From Paracoccaceae bacterium (GTDB lineage: Bacteria; Pseudomonadota; Alphaproteobacteria; Rhodobacterales; Rhodobacteraceae): a stretch of 58,706 nucleotides of DNA. The translations under genes and the position numbers were made by a program. Under the pieces are notes generated by a model. That model was not told the origin of the DNA. It searched no databases and saw only the letters and a list, made by a program, of their open reading frames with translations. Of this stretch, positions 20,050 through 28,821 are shown piece by piece (the first letter of the stretch is position 1; the number at the start of each line of letters is the position of its first letter). Location: contig JAIXZY010000019.1 in assembly GCA_027489355.1 (NCBI GenBank), positions 1-58,706 on the forward strand. Direction: 5' to 3'.

Positions 20050-20836
20050 AGCGCGAAACAGGATGGAAGGCGTAGACCGTCCCGTCCCGATTCAGCCGAC
20101 CGATCCCCGGATGCGGCAGGTGGGCACCCGCGACGAGCCAGCCCTCCTCGACAACGCTATGGAAAAGCCGCGCCCGCGTGGTCCGGGCCTGGTCGGGATC
20201 CTCGTCGAACTTCCATGTCACCTGGGGGTGCGCGAACTGGACCGGATGATGCACCAGGTCCCCCCAGATCAGAAGCCGCCCCTCGACGAGGAACGCCATA
20301 TGCCCCGGCGAATGGCCCGGAGCATTCACCGCCACCACCCCGGAGATGGGTCCGTCCCCCTGCTCAAGCGGGATCAGGCGCGGCAGGACCGGGGCCATCC
20401 GCGGCTCGGCCCGGACGGCCATCAGCTCTTCGGTCGCCACGAACACCCGCTCGGCGTTCGGAAAGGCCAGGCCACCCTCCGCATCGATCAGTCCCGAAAG
20501 ATGGTCTACGTGGCTGTGACTCAGCGCCACGATGTCAACCTCCTGCGGCGCCATTCCCGCCTCGGCCAGCGCCTCGGGCAGCCGCCCCAGCCCGTTGTGC
20601 CAGGCATCCCCCGCGCCCGCGTCGATCAACAGGCACCCGGCCTGTCCCCGCACCAGGAAAGCCCGGACCGGCAGCGGCAGGCACCCCTCCACCAGATCGT
20701 CGGGGGCAAGCGCGAAGCCCTCCGGTCCGCGCAGGCAATCCGCCGGCATCGACGTCTCGCCGTCCAGAAGCATCGTGACCGACAGCTCGCCCAGTTCCAC
20801 CGTCAGGCTCAGCGGCGTCTCCCGCACGACCCTCAT
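20048..20836 (-). CDS. MBL-fold metallo-hydrolase
   Basis: A 262-aa metallo-beta-lactamase-fold hydrolase. The zinc motif SHSHVDHLSGL (HxHxDH), the later histidine in NAPGHSPGHMAF and the aspartate in LLIWGDLVHHP are present. The substrate is not evident. The start is the ATG at 20836 with GGGAG upstream, overlapping the nuclease stop by 4 bp (ATGA); a longer frame exists but overlaps the nuclease gene. It is the last gene of a coupled four-gene set. Confidence 0.88.
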   Translation of the reverse strand: MRVVRETPLSLTVELGELSVTMLLDGETSMPADCLRGPEGFALAPDDLVEGCLPLPVRAFLVRGQAGCLLIDAGAGDAWHNGLGRLPEALAEAGMAPQEVDIVALSHSHVDHLSGLIDAEGGLAFPNAERVFVATEELMAVRAEPRMAPVLPRLIPLEQGDGPISGVVAVNAPGHSPGHMAFLVEGRLLIWGDLVHHPVQFAHPQVTWKFDEDPDQARTTRARLFHSVVEEGWLVAGAHLPHPGIGRLNRDGTVYAFHPVSR

Positions 20837-21351
20837 GCGCACCAGCTCCCCCGCAGCCCGCCGCCGTACTGCCGCGCATGGCCATCCCGGATCATCGCCC
20901 GCGCCACATCGACCCCATCCAGCGTCAGCCGCACCAGAAGCCGCCCGTAACGGTCGGTCCCTTGGTGTGTCAGCTCCAGCCGGTCCGCCTTCTGGATCAG
21001 CGCCCGCAGGTGCCACGACGCCCGCTCGGCCGCCAGAAACTCGTCCAGGCACTGCGGCGCGTATTTCTCGGGCGTGTCAAAGCCCAGAAGCCTCGCACTG
21101 ACCATGCCGTCCTCGGGGCAGATCAGCGAGACGGTATCCCCGTCCACCACCCGCAGGATGCGGCACGGACCCTGCTCGCTGCCCACCGTCTTCATAGCCG
21201 CGTTCACCAGGTCCGCCAGCGTCGGCAGCAACACCAGACCGCCCACCCCGACCCCGATCACCGCCTTCAGGTAAAACCGCGGATCGACCAGCCGCCGCAC
21301 GGCCCGCGTCACCGCGCCCGCAGGCCGCGCCGGGCCGAGAAGCCAGCCCAT
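20833..21351 (-). CDS. Thermonuclease (SNase-like) family protein
   Basis: A 172-aa protein with an N-terminal membrane segment (YLKAVIGVGVGGLVLLPTLA). The SNase core follows: RILRVVDGDTVSLICP, ARLLGFDTPEKYAPQC, then TDRYGRLLVRLTLDGVDVARAMIRDG. The usual catalytic Arg and Asp positions appear to be kept (DGDT, GFDTPE, DRYGR). Probably an envelope-anchored nuclease or nuclease-like protein. The ATG at 21351 overlaps the aminotransferase stop (TGATG) and its end overlaps the metallo-hydrolase. Confidence 0.85.
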   Translation of the reverse strand: MGWLLGPARPAGAVTRAVRRLVDPRFYLKAVIGVGVGGLVLLPTLADLVNAAMKTVGSEQGPCRILRVVDGDTVSLICPEDGMVSARLLGFDTPEKYAPQCLDEFLAAERASWHLRALIQKADRLELTHQGTDRYGRLLVRLTLDGVDVARAMIRDGHARQYGGGLRGSWCA

Positions 21352-22583
21352 CAGTCCGCCACGGGGGCCGCCACCGGCTCCAGCGCCTCGGCCCCCGCCG
21401 CCTCGGCCGCTTCCTCGGTCAGGATGCGTCCGATCTGCGCCACATCCTCTTCGGTAAAGGTCAGCGGCAGGCGCATGTCGATCAGCCCGGCCAGCACCCG
21501 GTCGGTCTGCGGCAGAGGCGTGGGGTTGGCATACTGCCAATGCGCATAGCGGCTGGTGAACCCCGCCGGGTCCGCCGCACCGAACCACTTCAGCTCCACC
21601 CCGCGCGCCGCCGCGCCCGCGACGAAGCGGGCGACCCGCGCCGGCTCCCAGCCCGGCAGCAGGAACTGGAAAGACGAGCCCACATAGTCCTCGGCCTGTG
21701 GCCGCGGGATCAGCTTCACCCCCGGCGCCCCCGCAAGGCCCCGCTCCATCCCCTGATAAAGCGCCCGCCACCGCGCGCGCCGGTCGTCCAGAAGCGCGAT
21801 CTGCGGCCGCAGGATCGCCGCCCGCAGGTTGTCCATCCGGCTGGACACGTTCGGGACCTCCAGCCGAAGGCCTTCGAACACCTCCGCAGGCGGCGCCGCC
21901 CGATGGCGCGCGTACAGCATGTAGGACCCGGACAGAAGCACCGCCCGCGCCGCCAGCTCGGGGTCGTCCGTCACCAGGAAACCGCCCTCGCCGCTGTTCA
22001 TGTGCTTGTAGGTCTGCGTCGAATAGCAGCCGATCGCGCCATGCCGACCTGACGGCACGCCCTTCCACTTCGCGCCCATCGTATGCGCGCAATCTTCCAC
22101 GACCCGCAGCCCCAGCCGGTCGCACAGCGCCATCAGCGCCTCCATGTCGCAGACATGGCCCCGCATATGCGACAGAAGCAGCACCCGCGCCCCCGTCGCC
22201 CGGGCCTGCGCCTCCAGATGCGCCAGGTCGATGGTCAGGTCCTCCGTCACTTCGACGAAGACCGGCCGCGCTCCGATAGAGGCGATCGCCCCCGGTACCG
22301 GTGCCAGCGTGAAGGCGTTGGACAGGACCGCCTCTCCCGGCTTCACCTGCAAGGCCCGCAGCGCGCAGGCCATCGCCGCCCCGCCCGAGGCAAGCGCAAG
22401 ACAGTATCTCGCGCCGACATAGGCCGCGAATTCCTCCTCCAGCAGCGCGGTTTCCGCCACTTCGCCCGCCACCGTGTTGTAGCGGTGCAGCCGCCCGTGC
22501 CGCAGCACGGCCATCGCCGCATCGATCCCGGCCTCGGGGATCGGCTCCTGCTGGGTGAAACTCCCCGTGAAGCGTTCGCTCAT
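21351..22583 (-). CDS. DegT/DnrJ/EryC1/StrS-family PLP aminotransferase
   Basis: A 410-aa PLP enzyme of the sugar aminotransferase type. The PLP lysine lies in TQTYKHMNSGEGGFLVTDD, the aspartate in VVEDCAHTMGAKWKG, and the glycine-rich segment is ALASGGAAMACALRAL. Such enzymes transfer an amino group to keto-sugars, but there are no other sugar-nucleotide genes here. The C-terminus is Ala/Glu/Pro-rich. It overlaps the MFS gene by 4 bp upstream and the nuclease downstream. Confidence 0.88.
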   Translation of the reverse strand: MSERFTGSFTQQEPIPEAGIDAAMAVLRHGRLHRYNTVAGEVAETALLEEEFAAYVGARYCLALASGGAAMACALRALQVKPGEAVLSNAFTLAPVPGAIASIGARPVFVEVTEDLTIDLAHLEAQARATGARVLLLSHMRGHVCDMEALMALCDRLGLRVVEDCAHTMGAKWKGVPSGRHGAIGCYSTQTYKHMNSGEGGFLVTDDPELAARAVLLSGSYMLYARHRAAPPAEVFEGLRLEVPNVSSRMDNLRAAILRPQIALLDDRRARWRALYQGMERGLAGAPGVKLIPRPQAEDYVGSSFQFLLPGWEPARVARFVAGAAARGVELKWFGAADPAGFTSRYAHWQYANPTPLPQTDRVLAGLIDMRLPLTFTEEDVAQIGRILTEEAAEAAGAEALEPVAAPVAD

Positions 22584-23839
22584 GCCTTTTCAGACCTCTT
22601 CAACATCAGGAACAGGACCGTGGTCACGCCCAGGAACCCCGCCGCCACCCAGAAGGCGACGTCCGTCGACCGCCAGGCGCGGTCCTCGGCCCAGAAATGC
22701 CCGAAGATGAAGGCGAAGAACACCGTCCCGAACAGCATCGCCACATTGGTCACGGCCGAGATTCCGCCCTGCAACTCGCCCTGCGCATCCTCCGGCACGC
22801 GCTTGGTCAGAAGCGAGGTCAGCAACGGATGCACAAAGCCCTCCGGCCCGTGCAGGATCATCAGCGCGATTACCCCGGCCAGAGTGCCGACGAACCCATA
22901 GCCCAGCACCACAAGCGTCGCGCAGACCATCCCGAACAGCGCCACCGACCATTCGCCGAACCGCTTGGTCGCGGGGCCGGTCAGCACGCCCTGAAAGCCC
23001 CCCGCGATCAGCCCGAAGACCGCCAGTGTCGCGCCCACCATCGCCTCGGACCAGCCGAACTTGGCAATGCCCCAGAAGGTCCAGATCGCCGGGTAGACCG
23101 AGGTGGCAAAGAAGAACAGCCCCAGCACCAGCACCATGGGCAGGACGCCACGATAGGTAGCGAACACCCGGAACGCGCCGAACGGGTTCGCGCGCCACAA
23201 CTCAAAGCTGCGGCGGTTTTCTGCCGATAGCGACTCGGGCAACACGAAGAACCCGTAGGCGAAATTGATCAGCGAGATGCCCGCCGCGACCCAGAACGGC
23301 ACGCGCGGCCCCAGTTCTCCCAGCAATCCGCCGATGGCCGGGCCGATCACGAAGCCCACGCCGAAGGCCGCACCCATGTAACCGTAAGCCTTGGCCCGGT
23401 CGTCCGGCGCGGTCACGTCGGCGATATAGGCGCTCGCGATGATCCAGCTCGCCCCGCAGACCCCGGCAATGATCCGCCCCGCAAAGAGCCACCCCAGCGA
23501 GGGCGCCAGCGCCATCAGGATGAAATCCATCCCCAGCCCGAAGATTGCCAGCAAGAGCAGCGGCCGGCGCCCGAAGCGGTCGGCGAGGTTCCCCATCAGC
23601 GGCGCGAAGACGAACTGCGCCAGCGAAAAGGCCGCGAACATCCACCCGCCGATCACCGCCGCATGGGCGATGTCAACATGCCCCACCTCCTCGATCAGCT
23701 TGGGCAGGACCGGCATGATCAGGCCAAAGCCCACCATGTCCAGAAAGACGGTGATCAGCACAAAGGTCACCGCATGACGGCTCACCGGTCGAGGCGCCTC
23801 GGTCGCGGTCGGTTCGGGCAGGTCGGGGGCCTCGGTCAT
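22580..23839 (-). CDS. MFS transporter, TetA/TCR-like
   Basis: A 419-aa inner-membrane transporter with 12 predicted helices. MFS motif A is [13 protein letters not shown], and the first helix carries [15 protein letters not shown], typical of tetracycline-resistance-type (TCR/Tet) drug/H+ antiporters; [17 protein letters not shown] is the antiporter motif C. The substrate is unknown and resistance is not implied. First gene of a coupled set with the aminotransferase, nuclease and metallo-hydrolase. Confidence 0.9.
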   Translation of the reverse strand: MTEAPDLPEPTATEAPRPVSRHAVTFVLITVFLDMVGFGLIMPVLPKLIEEVGHVDIAHAAVIGGWMFAAFSLAQFVFAPLMGNLADRFGRRPLLLLAIFGLGMDFILMALAPSLGWLFAGRIIAGVCGASWIIASAYIADVTAPDDRAKAYGYMGAAFGVGFVIGPAIGGLLGELGPRVPFWVAAGISLINFAYGFFVLPESLSAENRRSFELWRANPFGAFRVFATYRGVLPMVLVLGLFFFATSVYPAIWTFWGIAKFGWSEAMVGATLAVFGLIAGGFQGVLTGPATKRFGEWSVALFGMVCATLVVLGYGFVGTLAGVIALMILHGPEGFVHPLLTSLLTKRVPEDAQGELQGGISAVTNVAMLFGTVFFAFIFGHFWAEDRAWRSTDVAFWVAAGFLGVTTVLFLMLKRSEKA

Positions 23840-24200
23840 GGGGCGCGACCCTATGGGTCGGGACCGGAACTGTCAAACCGGCGCGGACGCATCCCCTGAC
23901 CGCCAGCCCATGCCTTTCCCTTTCCGAAATATCCCCGCCGGAGGCACGTCCGAGCCGGTTGCGCGCCCTTCGCGCGCGGCCGGCGAGACAAAGGCTTGCG
24001 CCGAAAGGCGCTCAATCTGAAAACCGTCCGTCGGACGAGCGAAGGTGAAAGGCCAAGGCACCCGCCGCTTGCGGGAAGGAAACGGATCGGGCCACGACGG
24101 CCGCAAAGCCGGGGGAACTCAAGACCTTGAGAAATCCCTAACGCCCAAGACCAAGCCATTGATTTCGCTTGAGATACGGCGAATGTCCACCGTGGACGGA
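23840..24200. repeat. Gene-free 361-bp gap holding partial copies of two repeat families
   Basis: Positions 23916-24019 resemble the modular element: CTTTCCC...AAATATCCCCGCCGGAGG (module A variant), a GCGCG-ccctt-CGCGC hairpin, then GGCGAGACAAAGGCTTGCGC and AGGCGCTCAATCTG (module C variant). A near twin lies at 32388-32492. The remainder (24020-24184) shows no ORF. Positions 24131-24170 loosely match the stretch next to phoB (rc CAATGGCTTGG...GCGTTAGGGATTTCTCAAG). Confidence 0.55.
24185..24197 (-). terminator. GTCCACCGTGGAC dyad directly after the phosphatase gene
   Basis: A near-perfect 13-bp dyad three bases beyond the gph stop. The same GTCCACCGTGGAC follows the phoB stop at 44088-44100. 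Placement at two minus-strand gene ends suggests an RNA 3'-end structure or a protein-binding site; there is no U-tract. Confidence 0.5.
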
Positions 24201-24851
24201 TCAGCCGATCAATCGCCCCGCCAAGCACGGCAGGTCCTCGAACCGGTCCAAGAGCGCGGCCGGCGCGAACCGCTCCACCCCCCGCCCCTCCGGCCCGAAG
24301 GTGACCAGCGCCACCGGCACCCCCGCCGCCACCCCCGTCTTCGCGTCGGTCTCGGTATCGCCCACCAGCATCGACCGGCCGACCACCCCTCCGGCCCGTT
24401 CCACCGCCGCCCGGTAGGGCGCCGCATCGGGCTTTCTCACCGGCAGCGTGTCCGCCCCGATCAGCGCCCCGAAGGCCCCCCGCACTCCCAGCGCCGTCAG
24501 CAGCCCCTCGGCCAGCCCCTCCGGCTTGTTCGTGCAGATCGACACCGCGAACCCCGCCGCCTTCAGCCGCTCCACCGCCTCCATCGCCCCGGGATACAGC
24601 CGGGTATGGACCGCAATTGCCTCCCCATAGGCCTCGAGCAGCCGCGGGTAGGCCGCGTCGACGTCGGCCTCCGTCCAGTCCATCCCCAGCCGGCCGAACC
24701 CCAACCGCAGCATCGCACGTCCCCCGTGGAACGCCGTCAGCGCGTCCTCGGGCCCCAGGCAAGCCTGCGGCAGGCAGGCATTCGCCGCCGCCAGCAGGTC
24801 CGCCGAGGTGTCTGCCAAAGTTCCGTCCAGATCGAAGACTACACAGCGCAT
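24201..24851 (-). CDS. gph: HAD-family phosphatase, phosphoglycolate phosphatase-like
   Basis: A 216-aa HAD-IA hydrolase. Motif I is FDLDGTLADTSADLL, motif II SICTNKPEGLAEGLL, and motif IV MLVGDTETDAKTGVAAG. The cap region fits Gph, which removes 2-phosphoglycolate; a broader sugar-phosphate specificity cannot be excluded. I chose the ATG at 24851 because the HAD motif begins five residues later; the 34-residue upstream extension is not conserved in style. It diverges from glmU with an 85-bp gap. Confidence 0.88.
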   Translation of the reverse strand: MRCVVFDLDGTLADTSADLLAAANACLPQACLGPEDALTAFHGGRAMLRLGFGRLGMDWTEADVDAAYPRLLEAYGEAIAVHTRLYPGAMEAVERLKAAGFAVSICTNKPEGLAEGLLTALGVRGAFGALIGADTLPVRKPDAAPYRAAVERAGGVVGRSMLVGDTETDAKTGVAAGVPVALVTFGPEGRGVERFAPAALLDRFEDLPCLAGRLIG

Positions 24852-24936
24852 CTCTGTAACCTGTCGTGAGCGGACGGCCCCTTGCCACCCTTCGCCACGG
24901 GGGTAAAACGGCCGCAACGATAAAGGAAGGGGCAGA

Positions 24937-26289
24937 ATGCAGGTTTCAGTCATCGTCTTGGCCGCGGGTCAGGGGACCCGGATGAACTCCGATATGCCCA
25001 AGGTCCTGCACCAGGTCGCCGCCGCCCCCCTTCTCCACCACGCGCTCTCGACCGCCGCCCGGCTGGAGCCGTCGCGCATCGTCGCCGTCACCGGCCACGG
25101 CGGCGAGGCTGTCGCGGCCTCTGCCACCGCCTGGTCCGAGATGGTCGAAACCGTGGTCCAGGACCCGCAGCTCGGCACCGCCCACGCCGTCGCCCAGGCC
25201 GCCCCCCTGCTTTCGGACGCGCCGGGCGAAGCCATCGTCCTTTACGCCGACACCCCCCTCATCCGTGAGGAAACCCTCCGCGCGATGCTGGAAGCGCGGG
25301 CGAAACACGCCGTCGTCATCCTTGGCTTCCACGCCAGGAACCCCGGCCGCTACGGCCGCCTCCTCACCCAGGGCGACGAGCTTCTCGCGATCCGCGAATT
25401 CAAGGATGCGACCGAGGCCGAACGCGCCATCACCCTCTGCAACTCCGGCGTCGTCTGCGCCGAGGCCCGCACCCTCTTCTCCCTCATCGCCGAGGTGAAG
25501 AACGACAACGCCGCGCAGGAATACTACCTGACCGACATCGTGGAACTCGCCCGCAAGCGCGGCCTCTCCACCGGCGTGGTCCTCTGCGACGAGGCCGAGA
25601 CGCTGGGCGTCAACACCCGCGCGCAGCTGGCCGAGGCAGAGGCTGCCTTCCAGTCCCGCGCCCGCGCCGAGGCGCTGGAGAACGGCGTCACCCTGACCGC
25701 GCCCGAAACCGTCTTCTTCGCGCTCGACACCCATATCGGCCGCGACGCGATCATCGGCCCGAACGTCCTCTTCGGCCCCGGCGTCACAGTCGAATCGGGG
25801 GCCGATATCAAGGGCTTCTGCCATCTGGAAGGCTGCCACATCAGCCGCGGCGCGACCGTCGGCCCCTTCGCCCGCCTGCGCCCCGGCGCGGAACTGGCCG
25901 AGGACGTGCATGTCGGCAATTTCGTGGAAATCAAGAACGCCATCCTCGACGAAGGCGTGAAGGTCGGCCACCTGACCTATCTTGGCGACGCCCATGTGGG
26001 CGAGCACACCAACATCGGCGCCGGCACCGTCACCTGCAACTACGACGGCGTGATGAAACACCGCACGACCATCGGCAAGCGGGCCTTCATCGGCTCGGAC
26101 ACCATGCTGGTGGCCCCGGTGACCGTGGGCGATGGCGCGCTGACCGGGTCGGGGTCGGTCATTACCGAAGACGTGCCGGCCGAAGCCGTGGCCATCGGAC
26201 GGGCACGGCAGGTGACGAAACCGGGTCTGGCAACCAGAATGTTCGAAAAGTTGAAAGCCATGAAGGCTGCAAAGGCGAAAGGACACTGA
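24937..26289 (+). CDS. glmU: Bifunctional GlmU: N-acetyltransferase / uridylyltransferase
   Basis: Makes UDP-GlcNAc from glucosamine-1-phosphate in two steps. It is 450 aa. The pyrophosphorylase domain has LAAGQGTRMNSDMPKVLHQV (residues 7-26). The C-terminal left-handed beta-helix carries hexapeptide repeats (IGPNVLFGPGVTVESGADI, NIGAGTVTCNYDGVMKHRT). GGAAGGGGCAG lies before the ATG. The stop is 2 bp before glmS, so the two precursor-synthesis enzymes are co-transcribed. Confidence 0.97.
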   Translation: MQVSVIVLAAGQGTRMNSDMPKVLHQVAAAPLLHHALSTAARLEPSRIVAVTGHGGEAVAASATAWSEMVETVVQDPQLGTAHAVAQAAPLLSDAPGEAIVLYADTPLIREETLRAMLEARAKHAVVILGFHARNPGRYGRLLTQGDELLAIREFKDATEAERAITLCNSGVVCAEARTLFSLIAEVKNDNAAQEYYLTDIVELARKRGLSTGVVLCDEAETLGVNTRAQLAEAEAAFQSRARAEALENGVTLTAPETVFFALDTHIGRDAIIGPNVLFGPGVTVESGADIKGFCHLEGCHISRGATVGPFARLRPGAELAEDVHVGNFVEIKNAILDEGVKVGHLTYLGDAHVGEHTNIGAGTVTCNYDGVMKHRTTIGKRAFIGSDTMLVAPVTVGDGALTGSGSVITEDVPAEAVAIGRARQVTKPGLATRMFEKLKAMKAAKAKGH

Positions 26290-26291
26290 AA

Positions 26292-28109
26292 ATGTGCGGT
26301 ATTGTAGGGGTCCTGGGCAACCATGAAGCAGCACCGCTGCTGGTCGAGGCGTTGAAGCGGCTGGAGTATCGCGGCTACGACAGCGCGGGCATCGCCACGG
26401 TGAACTCGGGCAAGCTCGACCGGCGCCGGGCGGTGGGCAAGCTTGTCAATCTTTCCGACCTCCTGGTCCACAACCCATTGGCCGGAAAGGCCGGCATCGG
26501 ACATACCCGCTGGGCGACCCACGGGGCCGCGACGGTCGCCAACGCCCATCCCCACCGCGCCGGGGGCGTTGCCGTCGTCCACAACGGCATCATCGAGAAC
26601 TTCCGCGACCTGCGCACCGAACTGGCCGCCGAAGGCTACACCCAGGAATCCGAGACCGACACCGAGACCGTGGTCCTGCTGGTCAAGCGCGCGATGGACC
26701 GGGGCGCCTCTCCGGTCGAGGCGGCGAAGGACACGCTGTCCCGCCTGCACGGGGCCTTCGCGCTGTGCTTCCTGTTCGACGGGCAGGACGACCTGATGAT
26801 CGCTGCCCGCAAGGGCAGCCCCCTGGCCATCGGCTGGGGCGAGGGCGAGATGTTTGTCGGCTCGGACGCCATCGCGCTGGCGCCGATGACCGACCGGATC
26901 ACCTATCTGGAAGAAGGCGACTGGGCCGTCATCACCCGCGCCGGGGCCGAGATCTTCGATGCCCGCAACGCCCGCGCCAACCGCGCCGAGACCCGGATCC
27001 AGCTGGACGCGACCCGGATCGAGAAGGCCGGCTACAAGCACTTCATGGCCAAGGAGATCGCCGAGCAGCCGGTGGTCATCGCCGATGCGCTGAAGCATTA
27101 CACCTCGGCCGACGGGACGCTGCACCTGCCGGACGCCCTTGATTTCACCGGCATCGACCGGGTGACGCTGGTCGCCTGCGGCACCGCCTCCTACGCCTGT
27201 CACGTCGCGAAATACTGGTTCGAGCAGATCGCGGGCCTGCCCGCCGACATCGACATCGCGTCCGAGTTCCGCTACCGCGACCCGGTCCTGTCCCCCGCAA
27301 GCATGGCGATCTTCGTCAGCCAGTCGGGAGAGACGGCCGACACGCTGGCCGCGCTGCGCCACGTCAAGGAGCAGGTCGCCAAGGTCGTTTCGGTGATCAA
27401 CGTGCCGACCTCGTCCATCGCGCGGGAGTCCGACCTTGCCCTGCCGATCATGGCGGGGGTGGAGGTGGGCGTCGCCTCGACCAAGGCCTTCACCTGCCAG
27501 CTGACCGTGCTGGCGCTGATGGCGTTGAAGGCCGCGCAGGACCGGGGCCGGATCGATCCGGCGACGCTGCTCGACCGGCTTCAGACCCTGCGCGCGGTGC
27601 CGGGGCTGATGAACGCGGCGCTCTCGCTGTCCGAACCGATCGCCAAGGTCGCCGAGGAGCTGGCCAAGGCGCAGGACGTTCTCTTCCTGGGGCGCGGGCC
27701 GATGTTCCCCCTGGCGCTGGAAGGCGCGCTGAAGCTGAAGGAAATCAGTTACATCCACGCCGAAGGTTATGCATCGGGCGAACTGAAGCACGGCCCCATC
27801 GCGCTGATCGACGCCGCGGTTCCGGTGATCGTGCTGGCGCCGAAGGACGGGCTCTTCGACAAGACGGTGTCCAACATGCAAGAGGTCATGGCGCGGAACG
27901 GGAAGGTGCTGCTTCTGTCCTGCGCCGCCGGGGTCGAGGCCGAGGGCCAGGGAACCTGGATGACGCTGACCCTGCCCGACGTGAACCCGCTCTGGGCGCC
28001 GATCCTCTATGCGGTCCCGGCCCAGCTTCTGGCCTATCACACCGCCATCGCCAAGGGGACGGACGTGGACCAGCCCCGCAACCTGGCGAAATCGGTGACG
28101 GTGGAATAG
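26292..28109 (+). CDS. glmS: Glutamine--fructose-6-phosphate aminotransferase (isomerizing)
   Basis: Converts fructose-6-phosphate and glutamine into glucosamine-6-phosphate. It is 605 aa. The N-terminal Ntn glutaminase has catalytic Cys2 (MCGIVGVLG), then two SIS domains (VACGTASYACHVAKYWFE, SQSGETADTLAAL, ASTKAFTCQL), and the C-terminal LAKSVTVE. No glmS ribozyme is needed or seen; the 2-bp gap to glmU leaves no leader. Three hairpins follow its stop. Confidence 0.97.
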   Translation: MCGIVGVLGNHEAAPLLVEALKRLEYRGYDSAGIATVNSGKLDRRRAVGKLVNLSDLLVHNPLAGKAGIGHTRWATHGAATVANAHPHRAGGVAVVHNGIIENFRDLRTELAAEGYTQESETDTETVVLLVKRAMDRGASPVEAAKDTLSRLHGAFALCFLFDGQDDLMIAARKGSPLAIGWGEGEMFVGSDAIALAPMTDRITYLEEGDWAVITRAGAEIFDARNARANRAETRIQLDATRIEKAGYKHFMAKEIAEQPVVIADALKHYTSADGTLHLPDALDFTGIDRVTLVACGTASYACHVAKYWFEQIAGLPADIDIASEFRYRDPVLSPASMAIFVSQSGETADTLAALRHVKEQVAKVVSVINVPTSSIARESDLALPIMAGVEVGVASTKAFTCQLTVLALMALKAAQDRGRIDPATLLDRLQTLRAVPGLMNAALSLSEPIAKVAEELAKAQDVLFLGRGPMFPLALEGALKLKEISYIHAEGYASGELKHGPIALIDAAVPVIVLAPKDGLFDKTVSNMQEVMARNGKVLLLSCAAGVEAEGQGTWMTLTLPDVNPLWAPILYAVPAQLLAYHTAIAKGTDVDQPRNLAKSVTVE

Positions 28110-28112
28110 GGG

Positions 28113-28179
28113 CCGATTTCTTCGAAGAAATCGGGACGGAGCCTTCAAAGGCTCCGATGCGGAGTCTTTGAAAACTCCG
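28113..28179 (+). terminator. Three consecutive hairpins after glmS
   Basis: Starting 3 bp after the glmS stop: a perfect 22-bp palindrome at 28113-28134 (arms CCGATTTCTTC/GAAGAAATCGG), a hairpin CGGAGCC-ttcaaa-GGCTCCG (28137-28156), and CGGAGT-ctttgaaa-ACTCCG (28160-28179). The latter two are similar to each other in sequence. They probably end or stabilise the glmUS transcript; no U-tract is visible. Confidence 0.7.
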
Positions 28180-28231
28180 CGCGCCTGATCCACCGGCGCT
28201 CGGCTTCCGTATCCTCACCAGATCGGAGACC

Positions 28232-28768
28232 ATGATGCAGCGCAGAACCCTTCTTCTTGGCCTCGCGGCCCTTCCTCTTGTCGCCTGCGCCACCACCCCC
28301 GCCCCACCGGCCATGCAAGGCCCGCCCATCACCCTGGTCTCTGCCTTCCAGGGCCGCACCACCGGCCGCGGCCATTTCCGCATCTGGCTGACCGGCGACG
28401 AACGGCGCTTCACCGCCCGGCTGAACGGCACCGTCAAAGGTCCCGACGGCGCGCGGACCCTGACCGTGGTCGAGGATTTCGCCTATGACGACGGCCAGAA
28501 GGACCGGCTGACCTGGGTCTTCCGCGAACAGGGTCCCGGCCGCTGGACCGGCAAGCGCGAGGACACGGTGGGCGAGGCGACCGTGGTCGAGGACGCGGGC
28601 CGCATCCGCCTGTCCTACACCGCCGACTTCCGCTCGCCCTCGGGCGTGAACCGGCTGGGGTTCGAGGACATCCTCTACGCCCGCCCCGACGGCGCCATCG
28701 TAAACGACGCCGTGGTGTCGAAAGCCGGGATCGCCGTCGCCTCGGTCCGCTTCCTGATCCGGCGCTGA
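28232..28768 (+). CDS. DUF3833-like lipoprotein
   Basis: A 178-aa protein starting MMQRRTLLLGLAALPLVAC, a twin-Arg-like N-terminus ending in a lipobox (PLVAC), so it is a likely membrane lipoprotein. The body has the DUF3833-type pattern: FQGRTTGRGHFRIW, VVEDFAYDDGQKDRLTWVF, GKREDTVGEATV, and a FRSPSGVNRLGFEDILY tail. Function of the family unknown to me. The next gene starts 53 bp downstream on the same strand. Confidence 0.8.
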   Translation: MMQRRTLLLGLAALPLVACATTPAPPAMQGPPITLVSAFQGRTTGRGHFRIWLTGDERRFTARLNGTVKGPDGARTLTVVEDFAYDDGQKDRLTWVFREQGPGRWTGKREDTVGEATVVEDAGRIRLSYTADFRSPSGVNRLGFEDILYARPDGAIVNDAVVSKAGIAVASVRFLIRR

Positions 28769-28821
28769 CTTGCCCTTGCGCGTCTGCGCTGGCAGGTAGG
28801 GTCGTCGACCAGGAGGCCCCG

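Noticed and set aside
23840-24200. A tRNA or small RNA gene in the gap before gph
   Set aside because: No cloverleaf with GGTTCRANTCC-like T-arm could be found; the structure present belongs to the intergenic repeats.
28113-28179. A glmS ribozyme or riboswitch
   Set aside because: The hairpins are after the gene, and the glmU-glmS gap is only 2 bp, so there is no 5' leader to hold a ribozyme.
26040-28193. A 717-aa minus-strand open frame opposite glmS
   Set aside because: It lies antisense to the clearly conserved GlmS sequence; the frame is open only because of codon bias.
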